Assembly (NCBI GenBank): GCA_007844125.1
Contig: CM017556.1
Coordinates: 72,598,193 to 72,662,192 of the forward strand
DNA from: Sinonovacula constricta
Lineage: Eukaryota; Mollusca; Bivalvia; Cardiida; Solecurtidae
Direction: 5' to 3'
DNA: 64,000 nt
Shown here: positions 44,901 through 57,332 of the stretch, in pieces
How positions within the stretch are numbered: the stretch's first letter is position 1
Layout of the letters: every line of letters begins with the position of its first letter
Made by a program: the position numbers and the translations under genes
Notes under the pieces: generated by a model
Databases searched by the model: none
Told to the model about the DNA's origin: nothing
The model's input: the letters and a program-made list of their open reading frames with translations, nothing else

Positions 44901-47900
44901 CCTCCCAAGGCAGACAGGGTTGCCCCTTCCATGGCAGACAGGGTTTCCCCTCCCAAAGCAGACAGGGTTGCTCCTCCCAAGGCAGACAGGGTTGCCCCTT
45001 CCATGGCAGAAAGGGTTGCCCCTCCCAAGGCAGACAGGGTTGCCCCTCCCAAGGCAGACAGGGATGCTCCTCCCAAGGCAGACAGGGTTGCTCCTCCCAA
45101 GGCAGACAGGGTTGCCCATCCTAGGACAGACAGGGTTGCTCCTCCCAAGGCAGACAGGGTTGCCCCTCCCAAGGCATACAGGGTTGCTCCCCCAAGGCAG
45201 ACAGGGTTGCTCCTCCCAAGGCAGACAGGGCTGCCCCTCCCAAGGCAGACAGGGTTGCCCATCCTAGGGCAGACAGGACTGCCCATCCCAAGGCAGACAG
45301 GTTTGCCCATTCTAGGGCAGACAGGGTTGCTCCTCCCAAAGCAGACAGGGTTGCCCCTCCCAAGGCAGACAGGGCTGCCCCTCCCAATACAGACAGGGTT
45401 GCTCCTCCCAAGGCAGACAGGGTTGCTCCTCCCAAAGCAGACAAGGGTTGCCCATCCTAGGACAGACAGGGTTGCCCTCCCAATACAGACAGGGTTGCTC
45501 CTCCCAAGGCAGACAGGGTTGCTCCTCCCAAGGCAGACAGGGTTGCCCATCCTAGGACAGACAGGGTTGCTCATCCTAGGGCAGAAAGGACTGCCCATCC
45601 CAAGGCAGACAGGGTTGCCCATCCTAGGGCAGCCAGGGTTGCTCCTCCCAAGGCAGGCAGGGTTGCCCATCCCAAGGCAGACAGGGGTGCCCCTCCCAAG
45701 GCAGATAGGGTTGCTCCTCCCAAGGCAGAAAGGTTTGCTCCTTCCAAGGCAGACAGGGTTGCTCCTTCCAAGGCAGACAGGGTTGCTCCTCCCAAGGCAG
45801 ACAGGGTTGCTCCTTCCATGGCAGACAGGGCTGTCCCTCCCAAGGCAGACAGGGTTGCCCCTCCCAAGGCAGAAAGGGTTGCCCCTCCCAAGGCAGACAG
45901 GGTTGCTCCTCCCAAGGCAGACAGGGTTGCTCCTCCAAAGGCAGACATGGTTGCCCATCCTATGGCAGACAGGACTACCCATCCCAAGGCAGACAGGGTT
46001 GCCCATCCTAGGGCAGACAGGGTTGCTCCTCCCAAGGCAGGCAGGGTTGCCCCTCCCAAGGCAGACAGGGCTGCCCTCCCAAGGCAGACAGGGTTGCTCC
46101 TCCCAAGGCAGGCAGGGTTGTTCCTCCCAAGGCAGACAGGGTTGCTCCTCCCAAGGCAGACAGGGTTGCTCCTCCTAGGGCAGACAGGGCTGCCCATCCC
46201 AGGGCAGACAGGGTTACTCCTCCCAAGGCAGACAGGGCTGCCCCTCCCAAGGCAGAAAGGTTGCTCCTTCCAAGGCAGACAGGGTTGCTCCTTCCAAGGC
46301 AGACAGGGTTGCTCCTCCTAGTGCAGACAGGGCTGCCCCTCCCAAGGCAGAAAGGATTGCTCCTTCCAAGGCAGACAGGGTTGCTCCTTCCAAGGCAGAC
46401 AGGATTGCTCCTCCCAAGGCAGACAGGGTTGCTCCTTCCATGGCAGACAGGGCTGCCCCTCCCAAGGCAGACAGGGTTGCTCCTCCCAAGGCAGACAGGG
46501 TTGACCCTCCCAAGGCAGATAGGGTTGCCCCTCCCAAGGCAGACAGGGCTGCCCCTCCCAAGGCAGAAAGGGTTGCCCCTCCCAAGGCAGACAGGGTTGC
46601 TCCTCCCAAGGCAGACAGGGTTGCTCCTCCAAAGGCAGACATGGTTGCCCATCCTATGGCAGACAGGACTACCCATCCCAAGGCAGACAGGGTTGCCCAT
46701 CCTAGGGCAGACAGGGTTGCTACTCCCAAGGCAGGCAGGGTTGCCCCTCCCAAGGCAGACAGGGCTGCCCTCCCAAGGCAGACAGGGTTGCTCCTCCCAA
46801 GGCAGGCAGGGTTGCTCCTCCCAAGGCAGACAGGGTTGCTCCTCCCAAGGCAGACAGGGTTGCTCCTCCTAGGGCAGACAGGGCTGCCCATCCCAGGGCA
46901 GACAGGGTTACTCCTCCCAAGGCAGACAGGGTTGCCCCTTCCATGGCAGACAGGGTTGCCCCTCCCAAAGCAGACAGGGTTGCTCCTCCCAAGGCAGACA
47001 GGGTTGCCCCTTCCATGGCAGACAGGGTTGCCCCTCCCAAGGCAGACATGGTTGCCCCTCCCAAGGCAGACAGGGTTGCTCCTCCCAAGGCAGACAGGGT
47101 TGCCCATCCTAGGACAGACAGGGTTGCTCCTCCCAAGGCAGACAGGGTTGCCCATCCTAGGACAGACAGGGTTGCTCCTCCCAAGGCAGACAGGGTTGCT
47201 CCTCCCAAGGCAGACAAGGCTGCCCCTCCCAAGGCAGACAGGGTTGCCCATCATAGGGCAGACAGGACTGCCCATCCCAAGGCAGACAGGTTTGCCCATC
47301 CTAGGGCAGACAGGGTTGCTCCTCCCAAAGCAGACAGGGTTGCCCCTCCCAAGGCAGACAGGGTTGCCCCTCCCAATACAGACAGGGTTGCTCCTCCCAA
47401 GGCAGACAGGGTTGCTCCTCCCAAAGCAGACAAGGGTTGCCCATCCTAGGACAGACAGGGTTGCCCCTCCCAATACAGACAGGGTTGCTCCTCCCAAGGC
47501 AGACAGGGTTGCTCCTCCCAAGGCAGACAGGGTTGCCCATCCTAGGACAGACAGGGTTGCTCATCCTAGGGCAGAAAGGACTGCCCATCCCAAGGCAGAC
47601 AGGGTTGCCCATCCTAGGGCAGCCAGGGTTGCTCCTCCCAAGGCAGGCAGGGTTGCCCATCCCAAGGCAGACAGGGGTGCCCCTCCCAAGGCAGATAGGG
47701 TTGCTCCTCCCAAGGCAGAAAGGTTTGCTCCTTCCAAGGCAGACAGGGTTGCTCCTTCCAAGGCAGACAGGGTTGCTCCTCCCAAGGCAGACAGGGTTGC
47801 TCCTTCCATGGCAGACAGGGCTGTCCCTCCCAAGGCAGACAGGGTTGCCCCTCCCAAGGCAGACAAAGTTGCCCCTCCCAAGGCAGACAGGGTTGCTCCT

Positions 47901-50900
47901 CCCAAGGCAGACAGGGTTGCTCCTCCAAAGGCAGACATGGTTGCCCATCCTATGGCAGACAGGACTACCCATCCCAAGGCAGAAAGGGTTGCCCATCCTA
48001 GGGCAGACAGGGTTGCTCCTCCCAAGACAGGCAGGGTTGCCCCTCCCAAGGCAGACAGGGCTGCCCCTCCCAAGGCAGACAGGGTTGCTCCTCCCAAGGC
48101 AGGCAGGGTTGCTCCTCCCAAGGCAGACAGGGTTGCTCCTCCCAAGGCAGACAGGGTTGCTCCTCCTAGGACAGACAGGGCTGTCCATCCCAGGGCAGAC
48201 AGGGTTACTCCTCCCAAGGCAGACAGGGTTGCCCCTTCCATGGCAGACAGGGTTTCCCCTCCCAAAGCAGACAGGGTTGCTCCTCCCAAGGCAGACAGGG
48301 TTGCCCCTTCCATGGCAGAAAGGGTTGCCCCTCCCAAGGCAGACAGGGTTGCCCCTCCCAAGGCAGACAGGGATGCTCCTCCCAAGGCAGACAGGGTTGC
48401 TCCTCCCAAGGCAGACAGGGTTGCCCATCCTAGGACAGACAGGGTTGCTCCTCCCAAGGCAGACAGGGTTGCCCCTCCCAAGGCATACAGGGTTGCTCCC
48501 CCAAGGCAGACAGGGTTGCTCCTCCCAAGGCAGACAGGGCTGCCCCTCCCAAGGCAGACAGGGTTGCCCATCCTAGGGCAGACAGGACTGCCCATCCCAA
48601 GGCAGACAGGTTTGCCCATTCTAGGGCAGACAGGGTTGCTCCTCCCAAAGCAGACAGGGTTGCCCCTCCCAAGGCAGACAGGGCTGCCCCTCCCAATACA
48701 GACAGGGTTGCTCCTCCCAAGGCAGACAGGGTTGCTCCTCCCAAAGCAGACAAGGGTTGCCCATCCTAGGACAGACAGGGTTGCCCTCCCAATACAGACA
48801 GGGTTGCTCCTCCCAAGGCAGACAGGGTTGCTCCTCCCAAGGCAGACAGGGTTGCCCATCCTAGGACAGACAGGGTTGCTCATCCTAGGGCAGAAAGGAC
48901 TGCCCATCCCAAGGCAGACAGGGTTGCCCATCCTAGGGCAGCCAGGGTTGCTCCTCCCAAGGCAGGCAGGGTTGCCCATCCCAAGGCAGACAGGGGTGCC
49001 CCTCCCAAGGCAGATAGGGTTGCTCCTCCCAAGGCAGAAAGGTTTGCTCCTTCCAAGGCAGACAGGGTTGCTCCTTCCAAGGCAGACAGGGTTGCTCCTC
49101 CCAAGGCAGACAGGGTTGCTCCTTCCATGGCAGACAGGGCTGTCCCTCCCAAGGCAGACAGGGTTGCCCCTCCCAAGGCAGACAGAGTTGCCCCTCCCAA
49201 GGCAGACAGGGTTGCTCCTCCAAAGCCAGACATGGTTGCCAATCCTATGGCAGACAGGACTACCCATCCCAAGGCAGACAGGGTTGCCCATCCTAGGGCA
49301 GACAGGGTTGCTCCTCCCAAGACAGGCAGGATTGCCCCTCCCAAGGCAGACAGGGCTGCCCCTCCCAAGGCAGACAGGGTTGCTCCTCCCAAGGCAGGCA
49401 GGGTTGCTCCTCCCAAGGCAGACAGGGTTGCTCCTCCCAAGGCAGACAGGGTTGCTCCTCCTAGGACAGACAGGGCTGTCCATCCCAGGGCAGACAGGGT
49501 TACTCCTCCCAAGGCAGACAGGGTTGCCCCTTCCATGGCAGACAGGGTTTCCCCTCCCAAAGCAGACAGGGTTGCTCCTCCCAAGGCAGACAGGGTTGCC
49601 CCTTCCATGACAGAAAGGGTTGCCCCTCCCAAGGCAGACAGGGTTGCCCCTCCCAAGGCAGACAGGGATGCTCCTCCCAAGGCAGACAGGGTTGCTCCTC
49701 CCAAGGCAGACAGGGTTGCCCATCCTAGGACAGACAGGGTTGCTCCTCCCAAGGCAGACAGGGTTGCCCCTCCCAAGGCAGACAGGGTTGCTCCCCCAAG
49801 GCAGACAGGGTTGCTCCTCCCAAGGCAGACAGGGCTGCCCCTCCCAAGGCAGACAGGGTTGCCCATCCTAGGGCAGACAGGACTGCCCATCCCAAGGCAG
49901 ACAGCTTTGCCCATCCTAGGGCAGACAGGGTTGCTCCTCCCAAAGCAGACAGGGTTGCCCCTCCAAAAGCAGACAGGGCTGCCCCTCCCAATACAGACAG
50001 GGTTGCTCCTCCCAAGGCAGACAGGGTTGCTCCTCCCAAAGCAGACAAGGGTTGCCCATCCTAGGACAGACAGGGTTGCCCCTCCCAATACAGACAGGGT
50101 TGCTCCTCCCAAGGCAGACAGGGTTGCTCCTCCCAAGGCAGACAGGGTTGCCCATCCTAGGACAGACAGGGTTGCTCATCCTAGGGCAGAAAGGACTGCC
50201 CATCCCAAGGCAGACAGGGTTGCCCATCCTAGGGCAGCCAGGGTTGCTCCTCCCAAGGCAGGCAGGGTTGCCCATCCGAAGGCAGACAGGGGTGCCCCTC
50301 CCAAGGCAGATAGGGTTGCTCCTCCCAAGGCAGAAAGGTTTGCTCCTTCCAAGGCAGACAGGGTTGCTCCTTCCAAGGCAGACAGGGTTGCTCCTCCCAA
50401 GGCAGACAGGGTTGCTCCTTCCATGGCAGACAGGGCTGTCCCTCCCAAGGCAGACAGGGTTGCCCCTCCCAAGGCAGACAGAGTTGCCCCTCCCAAGGCA
50501 GACAGGGTTGCTCCTCCCAAGGCAGACAGGGTTGCTCCTCCAAAGGCAGACATGGTTGCCCATCCTATGGCAGACAGGACTACCCATCCCAAGGCAGACA
50601 GGGTTGCCCATCCTAGGGCAGACAGGGTTGCTCCTCCCAAGACAGGCAGGGTTGCCCCTCCCAAGGCAGACAGGGCTGCCCCTCCCAAGGCAGACAGGGT
50701 TGCTCCTCCCAAGGCAGACAGGGTTGCTCCTCCCAAGGCAGACAGGGTTGCTCCTCCCAAGGCAGACAGGGTTGCTCCTCCTAGGACAGACAGGGCTGTC
50801 CATCCCAGGGCAGACAGGGTTACTCCTCCCAAGGCAGACAGGGTTGCCCCTTCCATGGCAGACAGGGTTGCCCCTCCCAAAGCAGACAGGGTTGCTCCTC

Positions 50901-51832
50901 CCAAGGCAGACAGGGTTGCCCCTTCCATGGCAGAAAGGGTTGCCCCTCCCAAGGCAGACAGGGTTGCCCCTCCCAAGGCAGACAGGGATGCTCCTCCCAA
51001 GGCAGACAGGGTTGCTCCTCCCAAGGCAGACAGGGTTGCCCATCCTAGGACAGACAGGGTTGCTCCTCCCAAGGCAGACAGGGTTGCCCCTCCCAAGGCA
51101 GACAGGGTTGCTCCCCCAAGGCAGACAGGGTTGCTCCTCCCAAGGCAGACAGGGGCTGCCCCTCCCAAGGCAGACAGGGTTGCCCATCCTAGGGCAGACA
51201 GGACTGCCCATCCCAAGGCAGACAGGGTTGCCCCTCCCAAGACAGACAGGGTTGCTCCTCCCAAGGCAGACAGGGTTGCTCCTCCCAAAGCAGACAAGGG
51301 TTGCCCATCCTAGGGCAGACAGGGCTGCCCATCCCAAGGCAGACAGGGTTGCCCATCCTAGGGCAGCCAAGGTTGCTCCTCCCAAGGCAGGCAGGGTTGC
51401 CCATCCCAAGGCAGACAGGGGTGCCCCTCCCAAGGCAGATAGGGTTGCTCCTCCCAAGGCAGATAGGGTTGCCCCTCCCAAGGCAGAAAGGGTTGCTCCT
51501 CCCAAGGCAGACAGGGTTGCTCCTCCCAAGACAGACAGGGTTGCCCCTTCCAAGGCTGACAGGGTTGCCCCTCCCAAGGCAGACAGGGTTGCTCCTCCCA
51601 AGACAGACAGGGTTGCCCCTTCCAAGGCAGACAGGGTTGTCCATTTCAGGGCAGACAGGGTTGCCCCTTCCATGGCAAACAGGGTTGCCCCTCCCAAGGC
51701 AGATAGGGTTGCCCCTTCCAGGGCAGATAGGGTTGCCCCTTCCAAGGCAGACAGGGTTGCCCATCCCAGGGCAGACAGGGTTGCCCCTCACGAGGCAGAC
51801 AGGGTTCCCCCTAACAAGGCAGACAGGGCTGC
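41997..51832. repeat. 24-bp minisatellite array, ~410 units, higher-order organised
   Basis: Unit on +: gcagacagggttg followed by ctcctcccaag (24 bp, 15 G/C), versus about one-third G/C outside. Common variants change gct/gcc, cct/cat, cccaag/cctagg, cctccc/ccttcc and add occasional one-base indels. The consensus has no stop in any of six frames: + ADRVAPPK, QTGLLLPR and RQGCSSQG; minus LGRSNPVC, LGGATLSA and WEEQPCLP. Open frames of up to about 1050 codons therefore appear on both strands; I read these as by-products, not genes. Higher-order structure is shown by a rare variant (ggcagacatggttgcc) at 42638, 43331, 44628, 45947, 46640, 47937, 49231 and 50551. A 3309-bp segment is duplicated almost exactly. 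Units become more diverged toward the right end (51600-51832). Confidence 0.97.
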
Positions 51833-52230
51833 GCTCGTTTCGGCTTCTATTTTCTATAGATTCGTCTTAATAGACTTTATCCTATAGATGGTTATCGTGT
51901 GACGTCACACTTTTCCCAGCAAGCAGTGCGGTCCGCCATATTTGTGGTAAAGCCATTGTTTACTAATGTCTGCTTAGGTCCCTACAATTCGACGATTAAA
52001 TCGATTATTTCGCGAAAGATGTCGTGTGTAATGGCTACAAAGTGCAATATGACTATATCAATACTCTGGAGCTATTGTGCGTGAAAAGGACTTGAAGAAG
52101 ACTAATTTGATCGGTTTTGGTCCGTACTCGTCTTCGACGTCAGCCTGATGACTTGCAGTCGGACACTGCATATCCAGACATAGTGAACTATCTAGTGTTT
52201 CAGCAAAGTGCGACATCCACTTAGATATTG

Positions 52231-52376
52231 GTGAAGCTAGATCCTAGACTTGTGTCAGGGTAGAACCACTGCGCACTGCAGGTTAGCTGGTAAACCTCAA
52301 CGACCAGGACTCGAACTCATGCACTGAGAGACTGAGAAGTTACAATTCAGCAACTGCTTGGACAAGGGCACTGCCA
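52231..52376 (-). mobile_element. tRNA-derived SINE, minus orientation
   Basis: On the minus strand a tRNA-like head (gtgcccttgtccaagcagtt) is followed by a B box, gagttcgagtcctgg, and by gcgcagtggttctaccctg, matching the tail of 40250-40567. It is 3'-truncated relative to that copy and lies inside the 51883-54484 TIR element. Confidence 0.6.
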
Positions 52377-54418
52377 AACTTTGGTTTTTAAAACAGGGTC
52401 ATTTATTATGTTTACTGTTTTAAATTCTTACAATCATGTTATACTATTTTTTCATTACTTTAAGTTCCTTAAAACCCATGTTAGGGTTGTCATATTTGTT
52501 AAATGTAATCGAATACCATTACATGCTCCAATTTCCTAAACAGTCTGTTTGTTTATAAACTGCTTTTGGTTTTCCTGTTTATTGATCGATGAATTTACTG
52601 TAATTAAATATTTGTTACCGTAAAATGTGTTGTTTTTAATTCAGAAATGGCGTGGTTCTAAAAGAAGTACTGGAACTTGAATTCAATATTCTTTGAAATT
52701 ATTATTTTAATATAATGTAAGTTTGTTAAATTTGCTGAAAGGTAGGACAATAATAAAATGAAAACACTATGTGCTATTATTTATTGACAAATGTCAATGT
52801 GAAAGCAAAACCATTTTAAAAACTTAGCTTTAATAGCTAGTTCAGGCTCGTTCTGAGAACAGTTTGTTTCTTACACTTTATTAGAGCTGGTATCTGGCAG
52901 TTTGGACAAAACAATTTTCTCTCATGCATTCAAATAAATGATTTTTGCTTGTAAAGATCCCGCAAAATGCTGTTTTATATTCCGGACTGGATCCTTTGGC
53001 TTTATGGTGAATAGTAGCTTGGTAATGGTGTGAAGTTATAGAAGTGGTGATGACAAGAGAAATTAAAAACGTTACTCAGGGATGAAGCCATACAGTTGAC
53101 GCTGTAGCTCATGCCATACTCAATACATAACCATTTACTTGTACCAATACAAACTGTCTAGGTTATGTATGACATTTTACTTTTGCCCATGTTGCCCCTG
53201 GCTTTTTACAGCCCTTTATCTGAAACTTGTTTTAATAGTCTAGACCATATGGCTTTGCTTCCTGAGTGTCAAAGGCCAGGTGCAGGTGGATTAGCATAAC
53301 TTTCTCACGTGTATTTTGGGTTAAAAAAGAAGTTTAATTAAAATATCTGAGTAATTTAATTATCAATATGATTATACATTATTTCAAGTTAACTAAATTA
53401 AGATTTCTGCAGTATTTTAAATCATAGTAGGTATTTGCCACTTTGGTGAGTATTTTCCAGCAGGTAAATACCAGTAAATATCACTGGTAAATACCGGGGG
53501 TTGAATTTACCGCCCAACCTTTGTTCTTACAGCCATGTAAAAAGTAAAGCATAACACATTGCCTTTCATTACAAATAGTTTTTTTCCTATCTGAGATAAC
53601 CTGAAATCATCAACGTGCCTATTTAAAAATAATGGACATTTAATGCGATATTTTTATGATTCACACTGTCGAACAATAAAGTTAGTATAATAACAGTCTT
53701 CACTTTAACTAAAGTTTATTCGAGCATTATGTATACATTTCCCAGAATAGAAGTAACATGTGTTGTTACATGGGTACAATATTAGCAAACTGTCGCATAC
53801 CACATTACATACATCACATACAGGGTATTCTATAGACGCTAAACGTCAATGGTCATTGACTTCTCAGTCAAAGTTTTCAAGGTTCAAATTCAAATATCTG
53901 GGGGTAAATTTTGTGCATCGACCATCATGAGGGGCACATGCATGTTTTTATGTCACTGATGACAACATTTTGTCTAAAATTGACCTTGATGGAAATTATC
54001 TATACTGTTGGTAGCTTTTTAGTTATTTTAGGACAAGTAAATAAGCAATATATTTCTTAATTGTTTGGTATTTATCTGTATCTTAATAATAACAATAAAA
54101 TAAACAACAACATAGCAATTAACATTATAATATACTTCCCCAGACATATTTTCTTTCGACTTTTAATGCAATCCAAAACACTTAAAAACGCTTAGCTACA
54201 ATGAATGCTCTGTTCAAGCGCGAAAGCATGACGTCCGAAAGTTCTCTCGTCCTTTCCCCTTGGTTTGTATTGACGGCTGGTAATGAGAAAAAAGATTTCT
54301 GATCCGGATTATATTTTTTGTGACAGTTCACAACACTACAAGACTTAATCATTGTCTTCATTGCCTGTAATGGTCAATTAAAAAAGTGCGCTTCACGGTA
54401 CTGATATGTTGATTCACC
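52377..54418. other. Interior of the TIR element; nothing else seen
   Basis: AT-rich; no coding-like frame above chance and no recognised transposase motif. A small repeat gtaaatacc/agtaaata occurs at 53463-53500. Confidence 0.4.
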
Positions 54419-54746
54419 TTACCACAAAGATGGCGGACAAACAGGTGCGCGCGCATCCTGGTGAAAAATCGATAACCATCTATACCTAGACTCCTTGGAT
54501 ATTTTGACAAATAATAGTGATATTTTATATAGATGTTTACAGACGAGTATTTATAGTGACCGATGTAGAGCAGTTACTTATCTGCCCCTGTTTAGGCTTA
54601 ACTTTACTGTATGTTAAATTTGTGATTTGCATTTTTATTGTTATATAAAAAGAACATTACATAAAGAGGAAATCAACAAAGAATGCATAATGACTTAACA
54701 GCTAAACGTATACGCTCTTGTTGTTTTATAATGCCATGCACTAACA

Positions 54747-55058
54747 GTGCTTCAAAGAATAAAACAAGTGTTTGACAATTCATGGCAAACAAGCTGTGTG
54801 TTTGGGACCGTACGTAACATTCGCCATTCTAGTAACCTGATCCAATGGCATTTAAAGTGCAGATTTCGAAAGGAGGCTACGTTTGCAATGTTTGAAAAGG
54901 TTTTGACAGCTAATGTTTCAGCAGGAGCTTTATTAGACGCGGCACAGGCTAAGTACCCGGATGCACCTTTTGCCACTAGAAGTGTTGTGACTGGCACGAA
55001 TTTCTATCTAAAAGATGAGAGATACACAATAACACATGTGTGTATGCCAACTTTGTGA
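54747..55058 (+). CDS. Hypothetical 103-residue frame, possible exon
   Basis: Open from ATG to TGA with protein-like composition, for example HLKCRFRKEATFAMFEKVL, AGALLDAAQAKYPDAPFAT and TNFYLKDERYTITHV. No domain is recognised. It could be a short gene, an exon or an element remnant. It has no signal peptide or membrane segment. The ATG is the first in frame, but an exon could start later. Confidence 0.3.
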   Translation: MLQRIKQVFDNSWQTSCVFGTVRNIRHSSNLIQWHLKCRFRKEATFAMFEKVLTANVSAGALLDAAQAKYPDAPFATRSVVTGTNFYLKDERYTITHVCMPTL

Positions 55059-55475
55059 ACGTCTAATCTAGAATTATCAACAGTGCGACGTTTCACTAGA
55101 TATCTATGACCTGGCATTTATAACGTTAAGTTATTCGGTCACTAAGGGGTAAGAATGTGTGCACGTGTATACATACATAACATTCGTTGTGAAGTTTATT
55201 ACTTAGCACTTGAGGTTTTAGATGTGTAAAAGTGACTAAATTGAATCCTGACTAAAGATATATCACATTATTCAGCATTGTATTCTGGATTATGTTCCAA
55301 ATTTTAACAACTATTCACATCAGCTAACTTAAGTTTTGCGAAATTTTATGTAGTAGGTGGACGTCCTCAAATCTGACCTTTAAATAATCTGATACATGTC
55401 AAATTTGGATGAATAAAAAATAAAGAAAACACAGTGATGTATTTGTTTTCTACATTTTTATTATAGTATACTTTT
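55059..55475. other. No feature seen
   Basis: AT-rich; nothing recognised. A possible poly(A)-type AATAAAAAATAAAG cluster lies near 55411-55424, 350 bases after the frame ending at 55058. Confidence 0.35.
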
Positions 55476-55522
55476 CTAAATAAAAAATACTCCAAAAACA
55501 TGTGAAAACACACTTATTTCTT

Positions 55523-55585
55523 TCATTGCTCTAATTTTGCTATTTTTACGAATCTTCCTCGCTGACCGCGATTCCTTGTCGCCAT
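55523..55585 (-). CDS. Short minus-strand frame, possible first exon
   Basis: ATG at 55585 (context ccaaaatggcga) starts a 20-codon basic peptide beginning MATRNRGQRGRFVKI. It lies at the edge of CpG-containing DNA (55540-55870), which could be a promoter. A basic RG-rich start resembles N-termini of some transposon-derived molluscan proteins, but this is only an impression. No donor site was fixed. Confidence 0.15.
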   Translation of the reverse strand: MATRNRGQRGRFVKIAKLEQ

Positions 55586-55869
55586 TTTGGAGTAAGGAAA
55601 TTGACGCGATTTCATTGGATAAAATTGGAAAACTAAAATCGGGTGATTTTATTCTCAAAAGGCTGAGTGTTGACGTAAATGATCGAACGTGTAACATCGT
55701 AAAACGCTAAATGCCGACATTACACGAAAATTCGCGAGATTGATTACATATCTAATACCGTAAGTCAATGGCGCCGCTATTGATAGCGGTGCCTCTTATG
55801 GAATACGTTTGTACGGAGATTGGGCGGTGTCGCTTTGGGTAACGTCCAGAATTTCGGAAGCACAAAGAG

Positions 55870-57332
55870 TTGACCCTACATGACCTTGACTACCTGCAGT
55901 CAGTAAATGCCTGTAAAAAGTAACGTGCCTGCAGAAAGAAATATGCATATCGAAGTATACTCGACACGTCAATAGTGTCCAGGCATGCTTTAAGTGTTTT
56001 AAAACAGTTATGTTGTAACCTATTTAAACTAGACCTTCACTTGTATATATTGTGAAATGAAGATATGCATGAAATGCAGATTTATGAATTAACAACGCGG
56101 CACAGGAATTTCACTCGGTGGATTTAAGGGCAAGAAAATGAGTATTCCACTGACTATACATTGCATATTATACTGAGGCATTGCAACACTCCGGGGCCTC
56201 TCTGCCTCCTGCAGCATTCAGTATTGCAATCGGGATTTAGATTTACATCACACGGGTGTAGTGTTGGTGAAATACATTATAGCGATTTTCGCAAAGTCGT
56301 TTACTACAGTTGGTTGGCAGTTACTTTTTAAGTCACTGTATTTTGGTGGCGTCCTGTAGCACTTGTAAGCAGCTATTTTAGAACTGAGTTTAGGTAAAAT
56401 ACAATCATATGTTAAGACTTGTATGTTTAATATAACAGTTTCTTTAATCAGCTGTTAGTGACTGTGTTGTAGCTTTTGTCCAAATGTATAATCTTTTTTA
56501 GAAGAGATGGTTATTTTGTAGGCTAAGACTTGCCTGCTTTCTTTTTTTTTTTTTTTTTTTTTGATCAATCGATATACCACAATTAATGTCACCATTATTC
56601 GAATACCTTTAATCGCCTACAGGACAAAACTTACTCCACAAAAACAGCACCTTTCACCGCTTTTCATGTAAAAGTGAAGCTTGCAGAAATTGTATCTTGC
56701 AATTATAATAAGGTAACAGACATTAATAGGAATTCACAGCTGTTTAGAGAGGTCTTGTTTAACACAAGAATGTGAAGATGTCCATGTAAACAATGCAGCT
56801 TGCAATTAGCGATGTAGCCGACAACAAGGAAGAAAGCAAAGTAGCAGATTGCCTACTACTCAGCAGAGTTAGAGTTCTTTACTCTTAAATATTGATGTAT
56901 TGAATCGACAGTGTAAGAAACTGATTGGTTCCTGATAAGTCATCTTCTTGTTTAAAGCGCATGCTCTCATGCAATGCATTGAATTCTTCACATCCGTGCT
57001 TTTACTCGTCTACTGTCGAAATGGCCGAGGTTTTCCGAATAATAAGCCGTACAGGCCAAAGTTGGTCAAATTGTTGTTTTTTATATAAAAGGTTGTAACA
57101 GTTGTTGTTTTGCTTGTTTTGTTGTGTTGTTGTTGTTTACTTTAGGTTGTGAGAATCAAACACGTATCAACGGTTTTCAACTAGCTTAACCTTTTCAACT
57201 CAACCGCTTATTATAACGTCTAACTACGCATGCGATAATGTACCTCATGTTTATGCGTTGTATATACATTTCACTATCTTGATAAGCTATCAATTGTGAA
57301 AAAAGTAACCAACTACGAAAAGGGCACAAATA
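55870..57332. other. No gene seen; poly(T) tract at 56542-56562
   Basis: AT-rich. A T21 tract and a GTT-rich patch at 57070-57140 are the only low-complexity features. A GC-rich hairpin ggcgccgctattgatagcgg lies just left, at about 55770. Confidence 0.4.

Larger units (their letters stand above)
51883..54484. mobile_element. Candidate 2.6-kb TIR element, non-coding
   Basis: The left end tatagatggttatcg (51883-51897) is exactly inverted at the right end, cgataaccatctata (54470-54484). A second inverted block, gtccgccatatttgtggtaa at 51931, matches 54419-54438 with one mismatch, at nearly equal distance (33 and 31 bases). TIRs of about 68 bp are implied, with TA as a possible target duplication. 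The interior has no transposase and carries an inverted SINE at 52231-52376. The left TIR contains the palindrome gtgtgacgtcacac (CRE-like) and both contain an atggcgga/YY1-like core. Two independent inverted copies of a smaller repeat would look the same. Confidence 0.5.

Noticed and set aside
41969..51887. Dozens of long open frames (up to 1056 codons) on both strands in the 24-bp array
   Set aside because: They follow from a stop-free unit of length divisible by 3. Frames switch at one-base indels and no start, splice or regulatory context singles one out.
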